Part shown: in pieces, positions 1 through 7,171 of the stretch | How positions within the stretch are numbered: the first letter of the stretch is position 1 | Layout: each line of letters opens with the position of its first letter | Assembly (NCBI GenBank): GCA_964635875.1 | Contig: CAZWRK010000110.1 | Coordinates: 1-13,324, forward strand | Direction of reading: 5' to 3' | Length of the DNA: 13,324 bases | Source of the DNA: CAZWRK01 sp964635875 | GTDB taxonomy: Bacteria; Pseudomonadota; Gammaproteobacteria; Burkholderiales; Aquaspirillaceae | Position numbers and translations under genes: made by a program | The notes under the pieces: model-generated | Database searches by the model: none | The model's input: the letters and a program-made list of their open reading frames with translations, nothing else | What the model was told of the DNA's origin: nothing

Positions 1-571
1 CTGTTTGACGGCTTGGCGGTGGCGTGGCTGGACGTGGCGGCTCCATCGGTGGTCGCGCGAGATTGAGATCCGGCGGCGGGAAATCGTTGGGGGCAGGTTT
101 GCTACGGGGCGGTTCACGCTCGCGCAGTGGCTCACGCACCGCCGGTTCGCGGAGTGGCGGAGTGGTCGCGCGTGAATTGGCCGTGTTAGCGCCCGATTCA
201 AAGTCGGGTAAATCTAAGTTAAAGCCACGGAAGCGGTCGATATCACGATCCGAGGGCAGGTTAATGCGATCTTCGCTATTGTCTTTTTCAGTTTCGTTAG
301 CATTCCAGTTGCCGCCTGCTTTGGCTTGTGCAAGCACGCGCGCAATCCGATCGGCTTCCGAATGGGTGTTGCTGCCGTTTGCGGGCGTATCTCCCGCGGG
401 CGTTTCTGGTGTTGTGGAGGTGCCCGTTTCGGGGGCTGGGGTAAGGTTTACGCGGGCATTGAAGACCTGCTGGCAACTGCCACAGCGTACCTGGCCGTTG
501 TAGGCTTCAAGATGCTTGTCGGTCAGGCGATAGCGGCTCTGGCAATGGGTACATTGGGTGATGTAGGCCAT
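1..571 (-). CDS. Zinc-ribbon protein, probable DUF3426 family (partial, C-terminus off the left edge)
   Basis: The reading frame is open from an ATG at 571-569 to the window edge, giving 190 residues of the N-terminal part. Residues 1-37 form a zinc ribbon of the MJ0042 type, with cysteine pairs C7/C10 and C30/C33 (CTHC and CGSC). The rest is low-complexity: a Thr/Pro/Gly stretch, an acidic and Asn-rich middle, and a Pro/Arg-rich linker with repeated REP-type runs. In betaproteobacteria the gene next to prmA commonly encodes a zinc-ribbon protein with a C-terminal DUF3426 domain. That domain and a usual single membrane helix would lie outside this window, so the family name is inferred from the zinc ribbon and the position. 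No clear Shine-Dalgarno sequence precedes the ATG. The gap to prmA is 132 nt and contains a hairpin. The molecular function is not known to me. Confidence 0.8.
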   Translation of the reverse strand, partial: MAYITQCTHCQSRYRLTDKHLEAYNGQVRCGSCQQVFNARVNLTPAPETGTSTTPETPAGDTPANGSNTHSEADRIARVLAQAKAGGNWNANETEKDNSEDRINLPSDRDIDRFRGFNLDLPDFESGANTANSRATTPPLREPAVREPLREREPPRSKPAPNDFPPPDLNLARPPMEPPRPATPPPSRQT

Positions 572-656
572 GAGTAGATGTCTGTAGCTGTGGGTTGCGG
601 TCGGCGGGAATCCGTTCCGTTAAAGAAAAACGTTTTGTGTTGGTCTCTCGTACAAC

Positions 657-685
657 AAGGCCGGTTTGGTGTCCATTCCGGCCTT
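657..685 (-). terminator. Hairpin after prmA, possible weak terminator
   Basis: An 8-bp perfect inverted repeat (AAGGCCGG at 657-664 and CCGGCCTT at 678-685) encloses a 13-nt loop, 18 nt past the prmA stop. On the minus strand it is followed only by TTGTTGT, so it is a weak intrinsic terminator at best. It could instead be a processing or stability element between prmA and the zinc-ribbon gene. Confidence 0.4.
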
Positions 686-703
686 GTCATCTTCTGTGGC
701 AGA

Positions 704-1597
704 TCAGCGTTTGGTGCCAAATAAGCACGCCCAACCTTCATCCACTTGGGGCGGCTCAAGGTCAAACCACTGCGCATAAATTGCGCCAATTTCATCGGAC
801 TGCTCGGCCAGAAGACCCGAGAGCACGATAGTACCACCTTGGCGCGTATGCGCGGCAAGTAGCGGTGCGAGCATTCGCAAGGGGTTCGCTAAAATATTGG
901 CGAGCACCACATCGCTTTGACTGTCTGCTTGCAAACTGTCTGGCAATCCAAAAGTCGCAGTGACTTGATTTTGCTCGGCATTATCAAAACTCGATTGCAC
1001 TGCTTGCGCATCAATATCGACGCCCACGGCCGATCCTGCACCGAGCTTGAGGGCGGCAATCGCCAAAATGCCCGAGCCGCAGCCATAATCCAAAATGCTT
1101 TCGCCACCTTGAATGTGGCGATCCAGCCACTGCAAGCATAAGCGGGTGGTCGGATGGCTGCCGGTGCCAAATGCCAAACCCGGATCAAGCGCGAGGTTGA
1201 TCGCGTTGGGCGCAGGTGGCTCATGCCATGTCGGGGTGATCCACAGCCGGTCCGAAATCCGAATTGGGTCGAATTGCGCCTGTGTCATCCGCACCCAGTC
1301 TTGCTCGGCCACGGCTGTGGTTTGATAGGTCGGCACGTTGGCTAAGCCGCATTGTTGTGCGGCCTCGCTCAACAGCGCGTCGATATCGCAATCGGCTTCA
1401 ACCAAGGCCAAGATGATGCTTTCTTGCCAGAGTTGATCGACCGGTTCCCCGGGTTCGCCAAAGATCGGGGCTTCGCGGTCGGTACCGGCAGCAGCATCTT
1501 CAATCGCTGCCGACAAAGCGCCGCACTCCATCAACGCATCGCTGAGGGCTTCGGCAATGCGTGAATCGGCATCAATACGAACTTCAAGCCAGCTCAT
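704..1597 (-). CDS. prmA: Ribosomal protein L11 methyltransferase
   Basis: PrmA trimethylates several amino groups of ribosomal protein L11 with S-adenosylmethionine, in the cytoplasm. The protein has 297 residues, close to the E. coli length of about 293. An N-terminal L11-binding ferredoxin-like domain (about residues 1-90) is followed by the Rossmann methyltransferase domain. FGTGSHPTT lies at about 143-151, the AdoMet motif ILDYGCGSGILAI at about 168-180, and NILANPL at about 234-240; all are typical of PrmA. The ATG overlaps the accC stop by 4 nt (ATGA), which points to translational coupling within an aroQ-accB-accC-prmA unit. The pairing with accBC is a frequent proteobacterial arrangement. 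Nothing looks damaged. Confidence 0.96.
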   Translation of the reverse strand: MSWLEVRIDADSRIAEALSDALMECGALSAAIEDAAAGTDREAPIFGEPGEPVDQLWQESIILALVEADCDIDALLSEAAQQCGLANVPTYQTTAVAEQDWVRMTQAQFDPIRISDRLWITPTWHEPPAPNAINLALDPGLAFGTGSHPTTRLCLQWLDRHIQGGESILDYGCGSGILAIAALKLGAGSAVGVDIDAQAVQSSFDNAEQNQVTATFGLPDSLQADSQSDVVLANILANPLRMLAPLLAAHTRQGGTIVLSGLLAEQSDEIGAIYAQWFDLEPPQVDEGWACLFGTKR

Positions 1598-2955
1598 GAC
1601 TCAACCTTTTTCGTTTGTGCGAGGCGTTCTTCCAAGTAATGAATGCTGGTGCTGCCGCGCTGGAAGGCGTGATCCATAAACAGTTCTTGGTGAAGCGGGA
1701 TATTGGTCTTGATGCCCGTAATCGCCATTTCTGACAATGCAACGCGCATCCGTGCCATCGCTTGGTCGCGGGTATCACCATAGGCGATCAGCTTGCCGAC
1801 CATCGAGTCGTAATATTGCGGAACGACGTAGCCTTGGTAGATATGCGAGTCAATCCGAATGCCGGGGCCACCAGCAGGGTGATAGCTTTCGATGCGACCG
1901 GGGCTAGGCACAAAGGTAAATGGATCTTCGGCATTAATCCGGCATTCCATCGCATGGCCTTTGAGGCGCACTTGGTCTTGGGTATAACGAAGCTTTTCAC
2001 CGGCGGCGATGCGGATTTGTTCCTGCACAATGTCGATGCCGGTAATCAGCTCGGTGACCGGATGTTCAACCTGTACGCGGGTGTTCATTTCGATGAAATA
2101 GAACTCGCCGTTTTCAAACAAGAATTCAAATGTGCCTGCGCCACGGTAGTTAATCCGGCGGCAGGCGGCTGCACAAATTTCGCCGATTTGTTGGCGTTGG
2201 GCTTCGGTAATGCCCGGTGCGGGCGCTTCTTCGATGATTTTTTGATGGCGGCGTTGCATGGAGCAATCGCGCTCACCCAAGAAAATCGCATTGCCGTATT
2301 CATCCGCGAGCACTTGCACTTCGATATGGCGCGGCTGCTCGAGGAATTTCTCCATATAGACCATCGGATTGCCGAAGGCTGATTGGGCTTCGGTGCGGGT
2401 CATATTCACGGAGTTGATGAGTGAGGCTTCGCTATGAACGACGCGCATCCCACGGCCACCACCGCCGCCCGCGGCTTTGATGATGACGGGGAAACCAATT
2501 TTCTTGGCGATTTTGGTGATTTGAACCGGATCATCGACCGGCAAAGCGCCATCAGAGCCGGGGACGCACGGTACACCCGCTGCGAGCATGGCATCTTTAG
2601 CGGCGACTTTGTCACCCATTTGCCGAATGGTGTTCGGACGGGGGCCAATAAAGACGAAGCCCGATTGTTCAACGCGTTCGGCAAAATCAGCGTTTTCGGA
2701 CAGAAAGCCATAGCCGGGGTGAATCGCTTGTGCGTCGGTCACTTCGGCGGCAGAAATCAGTGCGGGAACATTGAGATAGCTGAGGGTGCTAGAGGCGGGG
2801 CCAATACACACCGATTCATCGGCCAATTTGACATATTTGGCATCACGATCAGCTTCGGAGTGGACGACGACGGTTTTAATCCCCATTTCGCGGCAGGCGC
2901 GTTGAATACGGAGAGCAATTTCGCCACGGTTGGCAATAAGAATTTTTTCGAACAT
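1594..2955 (-). CDS. accC: Acetyl-CoA carboxylase, biotin carboxylase subunit
   Basis: AccC carboxylates the biotin carried by AccB, using ATP and bicarbonate; this is the first half-reaction of acetyl-CoA carboxylase in fatty acid synthesis. The protein has 453 residues against about 449 in E. coli. Visible landmarks are the N-terminal KILIANRGEIA, K116, K160 before the glycine-rich ATP loop AAGGGGGRGM (161-170), the HIEVQ and ERDCSMQRRHQK segments (about 210-239), and the catalytic FIEMNTRVQVEHP (about 287-299, with E289, N291 and R293). All expected catalytic residues are present, one position later than in E. coli. The start is the ATG at 2955, but no good Shine-Dalgarno sequence precedes it. 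The 98-nt gap from accB contains nested inverted repeats. The downstream overlap with prmA suggests co-expression. Confidence 0.98.
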   Translation of the reverse strand: MFEKILIANRGEIALRIQRACREMGIKTVVVHSEADRDAKYVKLADESVCIGPASSTLSYLNVPALISAAEVTDAQAIHPGYGFLSENADFAERVEQSGFVFIGPRPNTIRQMGDKVAAKDAMLAAGVPCVPGSDGALPVDDPVQITKIAKKIGFPVIIKAAGGGGGRGMRVVHSEASLINSVNMTRTEAQSAFGNPMVYMEKFLEQPRHIEVQVLADEYGNAIFLGERDCSMQRRHQKIIEEAPAPGITEAQRQQIGEICAAACRRINYRGAGTFEFLFENGEFYFIEMNTRVQVEHPVTELITGIDIVQEQIRIAAGEKLRYTQDQVRLKGHAMECRINAEDPFTFVPSPGRIESYHPAGGPGIRIDSHIYQGYVVPQYYDSMVGKLIAYGDTRDQAMARMRVALSEMAITGIKTNIPLHQELFMDHAFQRGSTSIHYLEERLAQTKKVES

Positions 2956-2977
2956 GTCGCGAACCCAAGAAAAGGCA

Positions 2978-3040
2978 AAACGTGAATGGCAAGGTGCGGG
3001 AGACAGGATGTCTGCGACACACTATGCGCTATTCACGTTT
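2978..3040 (-). repeat. Nested inverted repeats in the accB-accC gap
   Basis: A perfect 10-bp inverted repeat, AAACGTGAAT at 2978-2987 and ATTCACGTTT at 3031-3040, brackets about 43 nt. Inside it is a second perfect hairpin, AGACA-GGA-TGTCT at 3001-3013. On the accBC transcript this would fold as an outer stem holding an inner stem-loop, ending 22 nt before the accC start codon. No T-run follows, so it is not a standard terminator. It may be a translation-control, processing or stability structure. Confidence 0.55.
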
Positions 3041-3053
3041 CGCGGGGAGCTAA

Positions 3054-3527
3054 TTACTCGATGACGAACAGGGGTTCGCCGTATTCGACGGGCTGGCCGT
3101 TTTCGATCAGAATGGCTTTGATCACACCAGCGCGGTCTGATTCGATTTCGTTCATGAGCTTCATGGCTTCGATGATGCACAAGGTATCACCGACATTGAC
3201 CGATTGGCCGACTTCTGCAAAGGCTTTCGAGCCTGGGCTGGATGAGCGGTAGAAAGTGCCCACCATAGGCGATTTGACGAGGGTTTTTTCATCGCGAGCC
3301 GCTGGCGTCACGACGACTGCAGCGCTTTCTGCGGCAACCGGTGCGGCAGCTGGGGCACTGGCCATCACTTGGCCACCCATCGGCATTTGATGGTATTGCA
3401 TCTGCATCGGGACGCCGGCTTGTACCCGCGTAATGCGGACTTTTTCTTCCCCTTCTGTGACCTCGAGTTCGGCAATGCCGGACTCTTCAACCAGATCAAT
3501 CAGTTTTTTGAGCTTACGAAGATCCAT
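3054..3527 (-). CDS. accB: Acetyl-CoA carboxylase, biotin carboxyl carrier protein
   Basis: AccB (BCCP) carries the biotin that shuttles carboxyl groups between biotin carboxylase and carboxyltransferase in fatty acid synthesis. From the ATG at 3527-3525 it has 157 residues, nearly the E. coli length of 156. The N-terminus MDLRKLKKLIDLVEESGI matches the family dimerisation region. A flexible Ala/Pro/Val linker follows (about 55-78), then the biotinyl domain with EAMKLMNEIE, where K123 is the expected biotinylated lysine. This start is chosen over an upstream in-frame codon at 3599 because AAGGA lies 7 nt before it and because the longer form would add 24 non-family residues and overlap aroQ. 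The aroQ stop is 43 nt upstream, consistent with one transcript. Confidence 0.97.
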   Translation of the reverse strand: MDLRKLKKLIDLVEESGIAELEVTEGEEKVRITRVQAGVPMQMQYHQMPMGGQVMASAPAAAPVAAESAAVVVTPAARDEKTLVKSPMVGTFYRSSSPGSKAFAEVGQSVNVGDTLCIIEAMKLMNEIESDRAGVIKAILIENGQPVEYGEPLFVIE

Positions 3528-3570
3528 TGGGTGATCCTTAACGAGAGTGTCGCTGAACCGAGCTCCGCTT

Positions 3571-4053
3571 TCAGGCTGGATGGCTCTGAATGCGGGCAAT
3601 CGCGCCCTCTAGGGCGAGTTCGTAACCTTTGGCACCAAGTCCGCAGATCACGCCGACGGCAAGGTCGGAAAAATAGGAATGGTGCCGGAAAGGTTCCCGG
3701 GTGTGCACATTAGACAAATGCACTTCAATAAACGGAATCTTGACTGCGGCGAGGGCATCGCGCAGCGCAACGCTGGTATGCGTAAACGCCGCAGGGTTGA
3801 TAATGATAAATGCCGTACCGTCGCGAAAGGCTGCATGTATCCGCTCGATCAAAACATATTCGGCGTTACTTTGCAGGCTTTCGAACGTGAAACCCGCGCT
3901 GCTGGCGCGGGCGTGAAGGCGTGCGTCAATACTGGCAAGCGTGTCCGCTCCATAGTGTTCCGGCTCGCGCATACCGAGCAGGTTCAAATTGGGGCCGTGG
4001 AGCACAAGAATGCGTGTTTGCTCGCTTTTGACGGGAGTTGGGTTCGTCATCAT
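3571..4053 (-). CDS. aroQ: 3-dehydroquinate dehydratase, type II
   Basis: AroQ converts 3-dehydroquinate to 3-dehydroshikimate, the third step of the shikimate pathway to aromatic amino acids. The type II signature is clear: ILVLHGPNLNLLGMREPEHYG at 15-35 (with the catalytic tyrosine Y34), SNAE at 62-65, INPAAFTHTSVALRDA at about 85-100, EVHLSN with catalytic H112, and REPFRHHSY at 119-127. It is 160 residues long, slightly more than the usual 145-150 because of an N-terminal extension of about ten residues. Two adjacent ATGs (4053 and 4050) could both serve as start, and neither has a convincing Shine-Dalgarno sequence. It lies first in the accBC-prmA direction and is divergent from queA. 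Confidence 0.95.
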   Translation of the reverse strand: MMTNPTPVKSEQTRILVLHGPNLNLLGMREPEHYGADTLASIDARLHARASSAGFTFESLQSNAEYVLIERIHAAFRDGTAFIIINPAAFTHTSVALRDALAAVKIPFIEVHLSNVHTREPFRHHSYFSDLAVGVICGLGAKGYELALEGAIARIQSHPA

Positions 4054-4147
4054 GGCGGCGATTTTGCTGCAATTCGCTGCAAGATGTCTAGCTTATCCGC
4101 AAAATTAAACTCGACCGTCACATCTGCCGGTTTAAGGTATTTACGCC

Positions 4148-4196
4148 AAAAAATCGACTCATCCCTTGTCAGATAAGGATTTTTGTCCGATTTTTT
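4148..4196. repeat. Two-level palindrome in the aroQ/queA divergent region
   Basis: AAAAAATCG at 4148-4156 and CGATTTTTT at 4188-4196 form a perfect 9-bp inverted repeat. Within it, ATCCcTT (4161-4167) and AAGGAT (4075+100 to 4180) pair with one bulged base. Either strand gives a hairpin whose 3' arm ends in six Ts, like a bidirectional terminator, although it lies between two divergent genes. The remaining part of 4054-4298 shows A+T-rich sequence, a possible queA promoter and no gene. Confidence 0.5.
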
Positions 4197-4266
4197 CGTT
4201 GAAAAACCCTGTGGAATAAAAGGGATTAAACCCTGACGATCTGCGTAAATTTAAGAGGGCTACTGA

Positions 4267-4272
4267 TATACT
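4267..4272 (+). promoter_or_regulatory. Possible extended -10 promoter element for queA
   Basis: TGATATACT at 4264-4272 matches an extended -10 element (TG, one base, then TATACT). The hexamer at the -35 distance (CGTAAA, 4244-4249) is poor, which an extended -10 can tolerate. Transcription would begin near 4279, about 20 nt before the queA start. This is judged by eye only. Confidence 0.35.
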
Positions 4273-4298
4273 TGGCCGGTTTTGTGCCGGATGACACC

Positions 4299-5345
4299 AT
4301 GCGAGTTTCTGATTTTGATTACGAATTGCCCGAACGTCTTATTGCCCAATTTCCGCCAGAAGTGCGAGGCAGCAGTCGTTTACTACACGTCGATGCACAA
4401 GGGGTTTGCCACGATCAAACCTTCTCTGACTTTGCACATTTAGTCGGTCCCGACGATTTATTGGTGTTTAACAATACTCGTGTGATTAAAGCCCGTCTGT
4501 TTGGCGAAAAAGCCAGCGGTGGCAAAGTCGAAGTGTTGGTCGAGCGGGTGGTGGATGATCACACCGTTCTGGCGCACGTCCGCGCTTCGAAGTCGCCGAA
4601 GCCGGGCACGCAACTGCGGTTGGCGGAGCGTTGGCAGGTCGAAATGGTCGAACGCGCTGGTGAATTATTTAAACTGCGCTTTCTCGCCGAAGAGGACGTT
4701 CTGAGCATTCTAGAAGCTTCCGGCCGCCTGCCTTTGCCGCCTTATATTGAGCGTTCCGCCGAGGCGGACGATGATGCGCGCTATCAAACCGTGTATGCCG
4801 AACATGCGGGCGCGGTTGCTGCACCGACCGCCGGTCTGCATTTTACCGAAGCGATGCTGGCGCAATTGGCCGCACAAGGGGTGCGCTCTGCGACGGTGAC
4901 TTTGCATGTGGGTGCGGGTACGTTCCAGCCAGTCCGCGTCGACAACATTGCCGATCATCATATGCACAGCGAGCGTTACGATATTCCTGCCGAAACCGTG
5001 GCCGCGATCGCTGAAACACGGGCGCGTGGTGGGCGGGTGATTGCGGTGGGTACGACCAGTTTGCGTGCCTTAGAAGCGGCCGCTCAAGGCGAGGCCGGTT
5101 TGCAAGCGGGGCGCAGCGAAACCGATATTTTTATCACACCGGGTTACACCTTCCGCGTGGTCGATCGCCTGCTGACCAACTTCCATTTGCCGAAATCGAC
5201 GCTGCTCATGTTGGTCAGTGCGTTTGCGGGGACGGATACGATTCGTGCGGCCTATCGTCACGCCGTCGATCACGAATATCGCTTTTTTAGCTATGGCGAT
5301 GCCATGTTGTTAGAGAATATCGCCCCTATTGGAGCACACTCATGA
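4299..5345 (+). CDS. queA: S-adenosylmethionine:tRNA ribosyltransferase-isomerase
   Basis: QueA transfers and isomerises the ribosyl part of S-adenosylmethionine onto preQ1 in tRNA, giving epoxyqueuosine at the wobble position. From the ATG at 4299 it has 348 residues against about 356 in E. coli. Family landmarks are the N-terminal MRVSDFDYELPERLIAQ, FNNTRVIKARL, HVGAGTFQPV, the HHMHSERY segment, VGTTSLRALE and the C-terminal NFHLPKSTLLMLVSAFAG. An in-frame TTG at 4272 would add nine residues with no family match, so the ATG is preferred. The Shine-Dalgarno sequence is weak. Its stop overlaps the start of the DUF971 gene (ATGA), so it is the first gene of a plus-strand unit leading into the ubi genes. 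Confidence 0.97.
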   Translation: MRVSDFDYELPERLIAQFPPEVRGSSRLLHVDAQGVCHDQTFSDFAHLVGPDDLLVFNNTRVIKARLFGEKASGGKVEVLVERVVDDHTVLAHVRASKSPKPGTQLRLAERWQVEMVERAGELFKLRFLAEEDVLSILEASGRLPLPPYIERSAEADDDARYQTVYAEHAGAVAAPTAGLHFTEAMLAQLAAQGVRSATVTLHVGAGTFQPVRVDNIADHHMHSERYDIPAETVAAIAETRARGGRVIAVGTTSLRALEAAAQGEAGLQAGRSETDIFITPGYTFRVVDRLLTNFHLPKSTLLMLVSAFAGTDTIRAAYRHAVDHEYRFFSYGDAMLLENIAPIGAHS

Positions 5346-5719
5346 ATGATGCGCGTTCGTTACCGATTCCAACCGAATTAACCTTGCATCAAGCCTCGAA
5401 GTGCCTCGAAATTGCTTTTGAGGATGGGGCACGGTTTTCGTTGTCTTGCGAATATCTGCGCGTGTACTCGCCCTCTGCCGAAGTGCGCGGGCATGGTGTC
5501 GGCCAAGAAACCCTACAAGTGGGCAAGCGTGCGGTGCGTATTTTGAATATTGAGCCTGTCGGGCAATACGCCGTGAAACTGATTTTTGATGATGGTCATC
5601 AAACTGGCTTGTATAGCTGGGACTATCTCTATCAGTTGGGGGCCGAGCACGACGCGCGTTGGCAAGATTATTTACAACGATTGGCTGCCGCCGGTGCCAG
5701 TCGTGATGCGATTGATTAA
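5342..5719 (+). CDS. DUF971 protein (gamma-butyrobetaine hydroxylase-like N-terminal domain)
   Basis: The 125-residue product is a single DUF971 domain. Typical features are LEIAFEDGARFSLSCEYLRVYSPSAEVRGHG (about 27-57 in pieces), a central VRILNIEPVGQYAVKLIFDDGH, and GLYSWDYLYQLG near the C-terminus. The domain resembles the zinc-binding N-terminal part of gamma-butyrobetaine hydroxylase, but this stand-alone form lacks the oxygenase domain and the usual cysteine cluster. The start is the ATG overlapping the queA stop, with GGAG 8 nt upstream inside queA. A small DUF971 gene directly before ubiE is common in betaproteobacteria. Its role is not established to my knowledge, and a link to ubiquinone synthesis or iron-sulphur handling would be inference from neighbours. 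Confidence 0.9.
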   Translation: MNDARSLPIPTELTLHQASKCLEIAFEDGARFSLSCEYLRVYSPSAEVRGHGVGQETLQVGKRAVRILNIEPVGQYAVKLIFDDGHQTGLYSWDYLYQLGAEHDARWQDYLQRLAAAGASRDAID

Positions 5720-5730
5720 GGATAAAGCAC

Positions 5731-6465
5731 ATGAGTTCACAAACTCACTTTGGTTTTAAAACCGTTGAAGAAGCCGAAAAAGCCGGTAAGGTCGCCGAGG
5801 TGTTTCACTCGGTCGCACAAAAATACGATGTGATGAATGACTTCATGTCGGCAGGTCTGCATCGGTTGTGGAAAAAATTCACCCTTGATACTTCGGGCGT
5901 TCGTTCGGGGCAACGGGTTTTAGACATTGCGGGCGGTACTGGTGACTTGGCACGCGGTTGGGCGAAAAAAGTCGGCGCGCGCGGCGAAGTCTGGCTGACC
6001 GATATCAATAGCTCCATGCTCGGCGTCGGCCGCGATCGCTTGTTAGATCAGGGTTTGGTGTTGCCGGTGGCGCTGTGCGATGCCGAGAAATTGCCGTTTC
6101 CCGATAACTACTTTGATTGCGTCAGCGTCGCTTTTGGCCTGCGCAATATGACCCATAAAGATGTGGCATTGGCCGAAATGTGCCGCGTCCTAAAGCCGGG
6201 TGGCAAGTTATTGGTATTGGAGTTCTCGAAAGTCTGGGCGCCGCTCAAACCGGCCTACGATGTGTATTCGTTTAAAGCCTTACCGCTGATGGGCAAGCTC
6301 GTCACAAACGATGCTGAAAGTTACCAATATCTCGCCGAGTCAATTCGGATGCATCCCGACCAAGAAACCCTTAAAGCGATGATGCTCGAAGCCGGTTTTG
6401 GCATCGTCGAATATCACAATTTGGCGGCGGGTGTGGTCGCGCTGCACAAGGGTTATAAGCTCTAA
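5731..6465 (+). CDS. ubiE: Ubiquinone/menaquinone biosynthesis C-methyltransferase
   Basis: UbiE performs the SAM-dependent C-methylation of the benzoquinol ring in ubiquinone synthesis, and of demethylmenaquinol where menaquinone is made. The protein has 244 residues, close to the usual 250. It shows THFGFKTV at the start, KVAEVFHSVAQKYDVMNDFMSAGLHRLWK, the AdoMet motif VLDIAGGTGDLA (about 64-75), CDAEKLPFPDNYFD and the family signature AFGLRNMTHKD. The C-terminal AAGVVALHKGYKL is also typical. AAGGA lies 8 nt before the ATG, and the gap from the DUF971 gene is 11 nt. It is followed closely by ubiJ and ubiB, so the three belong to one late-ubiquinone cluster. Confidence 0.97.
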   Translation: MSSQTHFGFKTVEEAEKAGKVAEVFHSVAQKYDVMNDFMSAGLHRLWKKFTLDTSGVRSGQRVLDIAGGTGDLARGWAKKVGARGEVWLTDINSSMLGVGRDRLLDQGLVLPVALCDAEKLPFPDNYFDCVSVAFGLRNMTHKDVALAEMCRVLKPGGKLLVLEFSKVWAPLKPAYDVYSFKALPLMGKLVTNDAESYQYLAESIRMHPDQETLKAMMLEAGFGIVEYHNLAAGVVALHKGYKL

Positions 6466-6500
6466 ATCGAATCGACGGATTGCGTCAGAGGGAGTACGAA

Positions 6501-7100
6501 ATGGATCGTCCACAGCTCGCTATCTTGAATCATTTATTGAACCAACGCCCCGAAGTGCGCGCGCAGCTTGAGGCGCTGTCGGGGCGGCGCGTGGCCCTAC
6601 ATTTTCCGATGGTTAGTGTGCGGGCCGTGGTCTTGCCGGATGGCTTTTTCGGGCAAAGCGATGGCCCGCCCGAAGCCGAAGTGCGGATTTTAGTCGGTGC
6701 ATTGATGAAGCGGATGCGCGGCGTGGCCCCCGCGCATGAAGATATCGAATTGTCCGGCGATCCCGATTTGGCGTTATCGCTGGGGCGCGCCTTGGAGCAA
6801 ATGGGCTGGGATGTGTCCGAAGATGCCTCCCGCTTATTTGGTGATATTGCTGCGCACCGCTTAGGGTCGATGGCGCGGATGTGGTGGGGCGTCAAAGGTG
6901 AAGTGGCAAGCCGTTTGATCGGCAGCTATGTCGAGTATCTACGCGAAGAAGCGCCGCTATTGGCATCGCGGGCAGGCGTCGAAGCCTTTAATACCGAGGT
7001 CGATCAGTTACGCGATGATGTCGCCCGCGCTGAGAAACGGCTGGCGCGGCTGGAAGCGGCCTTCCGGCCATCGCCGACCGTTGCTGACTCGACCCATTAA
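6501..7100 (+). CDS. ubiJ: Ubiquinone biosynthesis accessory factor UbiJ (SCP2 domain)
   Basis: UbiJ is an SCP2-fold lipid-binding protein that, with UbiK, supports the soluble complex carrying out the late ubiquinone reactions. From the ATG at 6501 the product has 199 residues, like E. coli UbiJ at about 201. The N-terminus LAILNHLLNQRPEVRAQL and the SCP2-like region (about 20-120, with ALMKRM and ELSGDPDLALSLGRAL) fit the family. The C-terminal segment NTEVDQLRDDVARAEKRLARLEAAF is a charged helix likely to form a coiled coil. The start is chosen by GGGAG 6 nt upstream; an in-frame codon at 6480 would read through this site. Position between ubiE and ubiB is the standard arrangement and supports the call. 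Confidence 0.9.
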   Translation: MDRPQLAILNHLLNQRPEVRAQLEALSGRRVALHFPMVSVRAVVLPDGFFGQSDGPPEAEVRILVGALMKRMRGVAPAHEDIELSGDPDLALSLGRALEQMGWDVSEDASRLFGDIAAHRLGSMARMWWGVKGEVASRLIGSYVEYLREEAPLLASRAGVEAFNTEVDQLRDDVARAEKRLARLEAAFRPSPTVADSTH

Positions 7101-7123
7101 TCTTCGGATTTTTCTTGTGATTT

Positions 7124-7156
7124 GGCTGGCTCAGCGCATGAGCTGGCCTTCTTTTT
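7124..7156 (+). terminator. Terminator-like hairpin between ubiJ and ubiB
   Basis: Two 10-base arms at 7124-7133 and 7139-7148 pair fully with two G-U wobbles around a 5-nt loop, and are followed by TTCTTTTT. This is a standard intrinsic-terminator shape in the coding direction. It lies 15 nt before the ubiB start region, inside what otherwise looks like one ubi operon, so it may act as an attenuator that lowers ubiB expression. Confidence 0.6.
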
Positions 7157-7171
7157 AAGTAGATGTGCTCC

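Noticed and set aside
24..503. Open plus-strand frame of 159 codons, rich in Gly, Arg and Ser
   Set aside because: It is the complement of the Pro/Arg-rich linker of the minus-strand zinc-ribbon gene; the composition is explained by that, and it has no recognisable domain.
1762..2382. Open plus-strand frame of 206 codons
   Set aside because: It lies wholly antisense to accC, whose motifs are all intact; it has no family resemblance and no ribosome binding site of note.
3528..3599. Longer N-terminus for AccB starting at 3599
   Set aside because: It would overlap aroQ, adds 24 residues foreign to the family, and ignores the well-placed AAGGA before the ATG at 3527.
4251..4298. Possible preQ1 riboswitch in front of queA
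   Set aside because: AGAGGGCTAC slightly recalls the preQ1-I start, but the required stem and A-rich tail do not follow, and the likely transcript start is downstream of it.
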